Source: Nevskiaceae bacterium
GTDB lineage: Bacteria > Pseudomonadota > Gammaproteobacteria > Nevskiales > Nevskiaceae
Direction of reading: 5' to 3'
Length of the DNA: 64,000 nt
Assembly: GCA_004297005.1 (NCBI GenBank)
Contig: SCVA01000013.1
Span: forward strand, 12,501-76,500
Shown: positions 59,254 to 64,000 of the stretch, piece by piece
How the letters are laid out: each line of letters starts with the position of its first letter
Position numbering within the stretch: position 1 is the first letter of the stretch
Made by a program: the position numbers and the translations under genes
The notes under the pieces: model-generated
What the model saw: the letters and a program-made list of their open reading frames with translations, nothing else
Told to the model about the DNA's origin: nothing
The model's database searches: none

Positions 59254-61016
59254 GCGCGCGGCTCCAGGCCCGCCGGCGAGGCCGGCAGCGAGACGGTCTG
59301 TGGCGCTGCTTCGTCCACCGGCTGGTCCTGCGGAATCTGCAGCAGGCGGGCGGCGCCGCCCATCACCGCCGAGAACACCGGCGCGGCCACCTTGCCGCCG
59401 TAGTACTGCCCGGCTGTCGGTTCGTCGACGAACACTAGCCCGACCAGACGCGGGGACTGCGCCGGCAACATTCCGACGAAGGCCGACCAGTGCCGGCGGT
59501 CTTCGTAGCCGCCGCTGGCCTTGAGCTTGCGCACGGTGCCGGTCTTGCCGGCGACGCTGTAGCCCGGAACCGCCGCCTTGATGGCGGTGCCGTCGATACT
59601 GACCACGCCGCGCAGCATCGCCAGCACCTGATCGGCGCTGCGGGCACTGACCGCCCGGCGCGGCGGCGGCAGGTGATCGCGCTTGAGCAGCGAGAGCTGC
59701 GGCATCAGGCCGCCATTGGCGAGGCCGGCGTAGGCCCGCACCAGATGCAGGGCGCTCATCGACACGCCGTAGCCATAGGCGGCGGCGGCGGTGTCGGACT
59801 GCCGCCACTTCTGCGGCATGCGCAGGGTGCCGGTGACCTCGCCGGGGAAGCCGAGCTGAATCGGCTCGCCGATGCCGAAGTTCTGGTAGCCGGTCCACAG
59901 CGCCTCCGGCCCCATCTTCAGACCCATGATCGCGGCGCCGACATTGCTGGACTTGGCGAGCAGCTTGGCGAGATCGACCACGCCCTCGGCGTGCACGTCG
60001 TGTACGGTCCAGGGGCCGACCGCCAGTTCGCCGTTGCCGGTGTCGATCAGGCTGCTGGCGGTGTAGGCGCCGGTCTCCAGCGCCTGCGCCACCATCAGTG
60101 GCTTGATGGTGGAGCCCGGCTCCAGGCGGTCGGTGATCGCGCGGTTGCGCAGGCCGACCTTGCGGTCTTCCGGATTGTTGGGGTTGTAGGCCGGCTGGGC
60201 GGCGACCGCCAGGATGTCGCCGGTCTGCACGTCGGCGACCACGATCATGCCGCCGCTGGCCTTGTTGCGCTCCACCGCCGCCGCCAGCTCGCGGTAGGCG
60301 AGGTATTGCAGGCGCAGGTCGAGGGTCAGTTGCAGATCAGCACCGGCGCGCGCGGCCTTTTCGCTGCCGCCGTCCTCGACGATGCGACCGTCGCGCGAGC
60401 GGATCACCCGACGGAAGCCCTTTTCGCCTTCCAGCATGCCGTCGTGGGCCTTCTCCAGACCTTCCAGGCCGTGCCCCTCGGTGCCGCAGAAGCCGACCAC
60501 CTGGCCCACGACCTCGCCTGCGGGGTAATAGCGCGAATAGCCGCGCTCGGCGAACACGCCCGGCGCCTTGATCTTCAGCAGGCGCGCGATCACTTCCGGA
60601 TTCTGGTTCTTGAGCAGGTAGACGAACTTCTTTTCGCCCTGCGCCTTGAGGAAGCGCTCGAAGTCCTTGGGCTTGCGCTCCAGCAACTGCGCCAGGGCCT
60701 CTCGGTAGGGCGCGGCCTCGGGCGTGAGCAACTCCGAAGGCACCGCCCACAGCGAGTCCACCGGCGCCGACAGCGCCAGTGGCTGGCCATTTCGGTCGAG
60801 GATGGCGCCGCGATGGCCGATCAGCTCGACCGTGCGGATGTGACGCTTGTCGCCCTCGGTGACCAGGAACTCGCGGTCCAGCACCTGCAGATAGAAGGCG
60901 CGGCCGACCACCGCCAGCGAGGCGACAGCGAGCAGGCCGAGTATTGCCTGGCGCCGCCAGGGCGCAACCGGCTGCACTCCGGGCGGAGTGGGGCGACGGC
61001 TGGCGGTGGTGCTCAC
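59250..61016 (-). CDS. ftsI: Septal peptidoglycan transpeptidase FtsI (PBP3)
   Basis: Class B penicillin-binding protein that cross-links septal peptidoglycan. GTG 61016 overlaps the ftsL stop (GTGA), giving 588 residues; the track start is over-extended. A short cytoplasmic tail and a membrane helix (about 25-45) are followed by the pedestal domain and the transpeptidase with Ser in EPGSTIKP (SxxK), AKSSNVGA (SxN) and VAGKTGTVRK (KTG). It overlaps murE by four bases. Confidence 0.97.
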   Translation of the reverse strand: MSTTASRRPTPPGVQPVAPWRRQAILGLLAVASLAVVGRAFYLQVLDREFLVTEGDKRHIRTVELIGHRGAILDRNGQPLALSAPVDSLWAVPSELLTPEAAPYREALAQLLERKPKDFERFLKAQGEKKFVYLLKNQNPEVIARLLKIKAPGVFAERGYSRYYPAGEVVGQVVGFCGTEGHGLEGLEKAHDGMLEGEKGFRRVIRSRDGRIVEDGGSEKAARAGADLQLTLDLRLQYLAYRELAAAVERNKASGGMIVVADVQTGDILAVAAQPAYNPNNPEDRKVGLRNRAITDRLEPGSTIKPLMVAQALETGAYTASSLIDTGNGELAVGPWTVHDVHAEGVVDLAKLLAKSSNVGAAIMGLKMGPEALWTGYQNFGIGEPIQLGFPGEVTGTLRMPQKWRQSDTAAAAYGYGVSMSALHLVRAYAGLANGGLMPQLSLLKRDHLPPPRRAVSARSADQVLAMLRGVVSIDGTAIKAAVPGYSVAGKTGTVRKLKASGGYEDRRHWSAFVGMLPAQSPRLVGLVFVDEPTAGQYYGGKVAAPVFSAVMGGAARLLQIPQDQPVDEAAPQTVSLPASPAGLEPRA

Positions 61017-61348
61017 GGCGCCACTCCGCCCGCCGAAGCGCGCGCCGGCACCATCACCGTCTCGCGCGGCTCGATCATCTTCAACTGCTCGCGGGCAATC
61101 TGCTCGATGCGCGCGTGGCTGCTGTGCGCGGCCTCTTCCAACTGCAACTGCGACCACTCCACTTCCAGGCGGTCGACCTCGTCACGCAGGCGGCTCTGCT
61201 CGGTGGTGAGCGCACGGTTTCCGTGCTTGATCTGGACTACCCAAACCGCCGATACCAGGGCGGCGATGGTCAGCAGCAGCGGCAGCATCAGGCCGCCCCC
61301 GGCCGGGGCATTGCGCGGCGGCAGCCGCCGGGTCATCGGCGCACTCAT
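61013..61348 (-). CDS. ftsL: Cell division protein FtsL
   Basis: Small bitopic divisome protein that partners FtsB and FtsQ. ATG 61348 overlaps the rsmH stop as ATGA, giving 111 residues (MSAPMTRRLPPRNAPAGG). One membrane helix (about 20-40) is followed by a coiled coil (LTTEQSRLRDEVDRLEVEWSQLQLEEA) and the ERIA-like ARIEQIAREQLKMIEP. Identity rests on size, topology and position between rsmH and ftsI. Confidence 0.93.
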   Translation of the reverse strand: MSAPMTRRLPPRNAPAGGGLMLPLLLTIAALVSAVWVVQIKHGNRALTTEQSRLRDEVDRLEVEWSQLQLEEAAHSSHARIEQIAREQLKMIEPRETVMVPARASAGGVAP

Positions 61349-62340
61349 ACCGCCGCCTCGGTGCGCTCGGCCAGGCGCAGCACGGCGCTGCGCGCGCGCG
61401 GGTTGCTGGCGCATTCGGCCGTACTCGGGAACACCCGCTCAAGCTCGCGCAGCGGTGCGCTGGAGGCGGCGGGCACTTCCTTGAGGTGCGCGTACTTGTC
61501 ACGCGCCTGGCGCGGGCCGGCGTGGTCACGGATGAACTGCTTGACGATGCGGTCTTCCAGCGAGTGGAAGCTGATCACCGCCAGTCGGCCGCCGGGCGCC
61601 AGCACCGCGAGGCTGGCCTGCAGCACCTGCTGCAGCACTTCCAGCTCGCCGTTGATGTAGATGCGGATAGCCTGGAAGCTGCGCGTCGCCGGATTGATCT
61701 TGTGGCTGCGCGGGCCCGGCACCGAGGCGATCAGGCCGGCGAGCTGGGCGGTGCGGGTGATCGGCGTCTCGGCGCGGGTCTCCACCAGCTTCTTGGCGAT
61801 GCGCCGGCTATTGCGCTCCTCTCCGTAGAGAAACAGTACGTCGGCGATCTCCTCTTCCTTGGCGCGCGCCAGCCATTCCGCAGCCGACAGTCCGGCGCGC
61901 GGATTCATGCGCATGTCCAGCGGGCCGTCGTGGGAAAACGAGAAGCCGCGCTCGGCATCGTCGAACTGCGGACTGGAGACGCCCAGGTCAAGCAGGATGC
62001 CGTCGACCTTGCCAAGAAAACCTTCCGCCGCCGCAACCTCGGCCAGGGCGGAAAAATTACGGGCATGGAAATGAAAGCCGGGACGCGCTGCGAAGTCGGC
62101 ACGCGCGCAGGCCTCGGCCTCCGGATCCTGGTCGAAGGCATGCAGGCTGCCGCCGCGCAGCGCATCGAGGATGGCGCCGGAATGGCCGCCGCGGCCGAAG
62201 GTGCCGTCCACATACAGGCCTTGCGGACGCGCAGCGACGCCGAGGCCGGTGAGCGCCTCGTCGAGCATCACCGGCCGGTGCGCGTACATATCGCTATTGG
62301 CCCCCGGCGTGGTGGTGCGGGGAAAGTGGGCTCCGTCCAT
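61345..62340 (-). CDS. rsmH: 16S rRNA (cytosine(1402)-N4)-methyltransferase
   Basis: Methylates C1402 of 16S rRNA. The 331-residue ORF has HRPVMLDEALTGL, the SAM site YVDGTFGRGGHSGAIL, LLDLGVSSPQFDDAERGFSF and the C-terminal ISFHSLEDRIVKQFI. The start is uncertain: ATG 62340 lies 12 bases after mraZ without a good ribosome-binding site; Met18 at 62289 (MYAHRPVML) is closer to the usual family start. It overlaps ftsL (ATGA). Confidence 0.96.
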   Translation of the reverse strand: MDGAHFPRTTTPGANSDMYAHRPVMLDEALTGLGVAARPQGLYVDGTFGRGGHSGAILDALRGGSLHAFDQDPEAEACARADFAARPGFHFHARNFSALAEVAAAEGFLGKVDGILLDLGVSSPQFDDAERGFSFSHDGPLDMRMNPRAGLSAAEWLARAKEEEIADVLFLYGEERNSRRIAKKLVETRAETPITRTAQLAGLIASVPGPRSHKINPATRSFQAIRIYINGELEVLQQVLQASLAVLAPGGRLAVISFHSLEDRIVKQFIRDHAGPRQARDKYAHLKEVPAASSAPLRELERVFPSTAECASNPRARSAVLRLAERTEAAV

Positions 62341-62352
62341 GGCGCGCGAGCA

Positions 62353-62784
62353 TCAGATGTCGAGCGCCGCGAACGCGGCGGAGTAATCGTCGGCGATCGC
62401 GCTCTTGCGCGCCGCCCAGTCGGCTTCGCTGTAGAGCGCGAAGTAATCGACCTGACCCACCAGCACCACCGAAGAGCCAAGCTCGGCGCGGTACTGCGCC
62501 GGCACCAGCACGCGCCCCTGGGCATCCAGCTCGACCGCCATCGCTTCGCCGACGAACTGCAGGCGCAGGGCGGCGCGCTGCTTCAGGTCGGGATGGACAG
62601 GGATGACGTTCTTGGCGATGTGCTCGAACACCGGCTGCGGGTACAGCCGCAGGCCTTCGGGGGTGCGCGTCAGGCTGAGCTGGCCCTGCGCCTCGGACTG
62701 CAGCGAGGCACGAAAACGAGCCGGGACGGCCATGCGCCCCTTGTCGTCGATCGTCACCGCGTGGTTGCCCGAAAACATCGTCAT
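62353..62784 (-). CDS. mraZ: Transcriptional regulator MraZ
   Basis: First gene of the dcw cluster. MraZ is a ring-forming AbrB-like protein that represses its own operon by binding short direct repeats. The 143-residue ORF has two swapped-hairpin AbrB halves (ITIDDKGRMAVPARFRA-like and VELDAQGRVLVPAQYRAEL). The second Met (62778, MFSGNHAVTIDDKG) is closer to the usual start than the first. Candidate binding boxes cover the promoter upstream. Confidence 0.95.
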   Translation of the reverse strand: MTMFSGNHAVTIDDKGRMAVPARFRASLQSEAQGQLSLTRTPEGLRLYPQPVFEHIAKNVIPVHPDLKQRAALRLQFVGEAMAVELDAQGRVLVPAQYRAELGSSVVLVGQVDYFALYSEADWAARKSAIADDYSAAFAALDI

Positions 62785-62813
62785 CGCCCCGGCAGAGAGT
62801 GGAGCCCCGGTAG

Positions 62814-62867
62814 CTCCATTTCACTCCCTTTCATGGGCGATTATCCCACTTTCAACCACTTCCGCAA
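62814..62867 (-). promoter_or_regulatory. dcw cluster promoter with MraZ-type boxes
   Basis: On the minus strand TTGCGG (62867-62862) and GATAAT (62845-62840) are spaced 16 bases, a plausible promoter about 60 bases before mraZ. Five-base boxes recur every 10 bases: TGGTT (62858-62854), TGGGA (62848-62844), then GGGAG (62828-62824) and TGGAG (62818-62814), with a non-matching GCCCA in the middle slot. E. coli MraZ binds TGGGN repeats with 5-base spacers, so this is a likely autoregulatory site. Confidence 0.6.
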
Positions 62868-63120
62868 GCGATTTACAGCAAAAATTTGTTTGTCGGCAAT
62901 GACTTAGCTCAAGTTCATTGATTGTTTTTTGTAGTCCTTAAAAATCAATATGTTGCAAAACATTTTTAATGTTGATTATTAAAAATAAATCGAAACCTGA
63001 ACGCCCGCTGAGCGGAGTTAGTTTGGATTTTGGCCCCCGGCAGTCATCGGCGAGGCCCCCACCCCGACCAGACCCCGCAGCCGGCCAGGAGATGGCTGAT
63101 TCTTGCCCAAACGGACCGCC
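62868..63120. other. AT-rich palindromic stretch upstream of the dcw promoter
   Basis: No protein gene is supported here. The part from about 62875 to 63000 is strikingly AT-rich for this genome and contains overlapping short inverted repeats ATGTT-GCAA-AACAT and AACATT-TTT-AATGTT. It may act as an UP element or a binding site for a nucleoid protein. The rest up to rnpB is GC-rich and ends in the hairpin at 63122-63153. Confidence 0.45.
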
Positions 63121-63121
63121 G

Positions 63122-63153
63122 CCCGCCCCGACCTTCAACCAGGTCGGGGCGGG
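63122..63153 (-). terminator. Strong hairpin after RNase P RNA
   Basis: CCCGCCCCGACCT (63122-63134) and AGGTCGGGGCGGG (63141-63153) make a perfect 13 bp stem with a 6-base loop, about 15 bases beyond the presumed rnpB 3' end. No T-run follows on the minus strand, so it might be a Rho-type or processing structure rather than a classic intrinsic terminator. Confidence 0.55.
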
Positions 63154-63167
63154 AACGCCATCGAAAA

Positions 63168-63566
63168 GTGGGAGCCGGCCTGTAAGCCGGGTTCTGTCAT
63201 AACCGCCGCCGCTTGCGCGACGACGGCCGGGACAACCATTCCTCTAGACCCACCGTCACCGGTGGGTTCCAGCAGCCTACCCGGAAGGGACGTGGGCCAC
63301 GCCTGCTGCCTTGCGGCAGCTCCTTCCCTATTTGGCCTTGCTCCGTGTGGGGTTTGCCGTGCCGGTCTGTTGCCAGACTCGCGGTGCGCTCTTACCGCAC
63401 CGTTTCACCCTTGCCTGATCCCCTTGCGGGGCCATCGGCGGTTTGCTCTCTGTTGCACTTTCCGTCGGCTCGCGCCGCCCAGCCGTTAACTGGCACACTG
63501 CCCTGCGGAGCCCGGACTTTCCTCCCCCGTGTACATCACGGCGGCGGTTGTCTGACCGGCTCCCGC
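63168..63566 (-). ncRNA. rnpB: RNase P RNA (class A)
   Basis: Catalytic RNA that trims tRNA 5' ends. On the minus strand the transcript begins near 63566 with GGGAGCCGGTCAGACAACCGCC and ends near 63168 with ACAGAACCCGGCTTACAGGCCGGCTCCC; these ends pair as helix P1. The conserved GAGGAAAGTCCGGGCTCC (CR-I) lies near 63520 and the CAGAACCCGGCTTA segment near 63185-63205. Ends are approximate. It lies upstream of mraZ, as in Pseudomonas. Confidence 0.95.
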
Positions 63567-63624
63567 AAGCATTATCGCCCATTGGCGCAGACCAAGGGCC
63601 GACAACGATCCGGAGGAGATCCAC

Positions 63625-64000
63625 ATGGGGCAGAAGAAATCCCAGCGCAGCCTGCGCTTCAGCCGTCAATTCTCGGCGCCGCGCAGCAAGGTGTTCGCGC
63701 TGTTCGCCAGCCACGAACGCTTCGGCGCCGCGCTTGGCGGCCCGGCTGGCGTCAAGCTCGGCGCCCTGCGCCGCATCAAGACCAGCGAGGAAGCAGGCAA
63801 TCCGGATGGTCTCGGCTCGGTGCGTCGCATCGGCTTCGGCCCCAGCGCCTTCGAGGAAACCATCGTCGGCTTCGAGCCCGGCAAGCGGATCGAATACCGC
63901 ATCAGCCGCGGCAGCCCGCTGAAGAACCACCTCGGCCAGATCGAGTTCCGCGACGTGCCGGGCGGCACCCAGGTGGACTACTCCATCCGCTTCGAACCGC
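63625..64000 (+). CDS. SRPBCC family protein, N-terminal part (partial)
   Basis: Open reading frame running off the right edge, missing from the track because it has no stop here. ATG 63625 has GGAGGAG at about 7 bases. The translated start MGQKKSQRSLRFSRQFSAP and KVFALFASHERFGAALGG fit the SRPBCC/polyketide cyclase START-like fold (strand, helices, then strands such as VRRIGFGPSAFEETIV). At least 125 residues. Function is not known; such proteins bind small hydrophobic ligands. Confidence 0.75.
   Translation, partial: MGQKKSQRSLRFSRQFSAPRSKVFALFASHERFGAALGGPAGVKLGALRRIKTSEEAGNPDGLGSVRRIGFGPSAFEETIVGFEPGKRIEYRISRGSPLKNHLGQIEFRDVPGGTQVDYSIRFEP

Overview
This is a GC-rich chromosomal window from a gammaproteobacterium. 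The evidence is the partial 16S rRNA at the left edge, a pilA-pilB-pilC-pilD-coaE-zapD-yacG-mutT-argJ-secA-lpxC-ftsZ...mraZ-rnpB order of the type known from Pseudomonas and (in part) E. coli, and a tyrS/M23/anmK/erpA/argC block beside an rRNA operon, as in Pseudomonas aeruginosa. I could not fix the order or family by eye; a lineage outside the classic enterics is likely.

Layout. (1) 1-9.1 kb: the 5' part of a 16S gene with its promoter, tyrS, a divergent M23 endopeptidase/anmK pair, erpA, an overlapping bactofilin/coiled-coil membrane protein pair, argC, a HemJ-type protoporphyrinogen oxidase, and the iron-storage pair bfr/bfd with a Fur-box-like site. (2) 9.1-24.4 kb: housekeeping and accessory enzymes (rppH, a HAD hydrolase, pdxH, an AcuI-type reductase, a TPR/transglutaminase-like lipoprotein), then a TetR-controlled RND efflux operon that also carries a short-chain dehydrogenase and an Old Yellow Enzyme, then a thioredoxin-like ferredoxin, a DUF481 outer-membrane protein and an orphan GlcF-like Fe-S protein. 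(3) 24.3-28.4 kb: leuS-lptE and a small VapBC-like toxin-antitoxin pair. (4) 28.4-35.2 kb: type IV pilus genes. pilA has a clear sigma-54 promoter and is followed by a visibly AT-richer O-antigen-ligase-like (pilin glycosylation) gene, then pilB, pilC and pilD. (5) 35.2-44.5 kb: coaE, zapD, yacG, a Nudix-ThiE fusion, argJ, secA, an M23 protein, DUF721 and lpxC. (6) 44.7-62.9 kb: a complete division and cell wall (dcw) cluster on the minus strand, from mraZ to ftsZ, almost all genes joined by 4-base ATGA/GTGA overlaps. (7) 63-64 kb: RNase P RNA and the start of an SRPBCC protein.

The most unusual structure is a ~267 bp palindromic element lodged exactly between murF and mraY. It has 31 bp terminal inverted repeats and three internal hairpins. 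One end supplies the murF stop codon; the other supplies the likely ribosome-binding site of mraY. A second, smaller nested inverted-repeat element lies between argJ and the Nudix-ThiE gene. Other noteworthy signals are a perfect 12 bp palindrome inside the rRNA promoter spacer, a pilA terminator hairpin whose 3' arm holds the likely Shine-Dalgarno of the next gene, 10 bp-periodic MraZ-type boxes over the dcw promoter, and paired palindromes in the RND/TetR intergenic region.

Most long ORFs on the opposite strand of these genes are GC-rich codon shadows and were not annotated.
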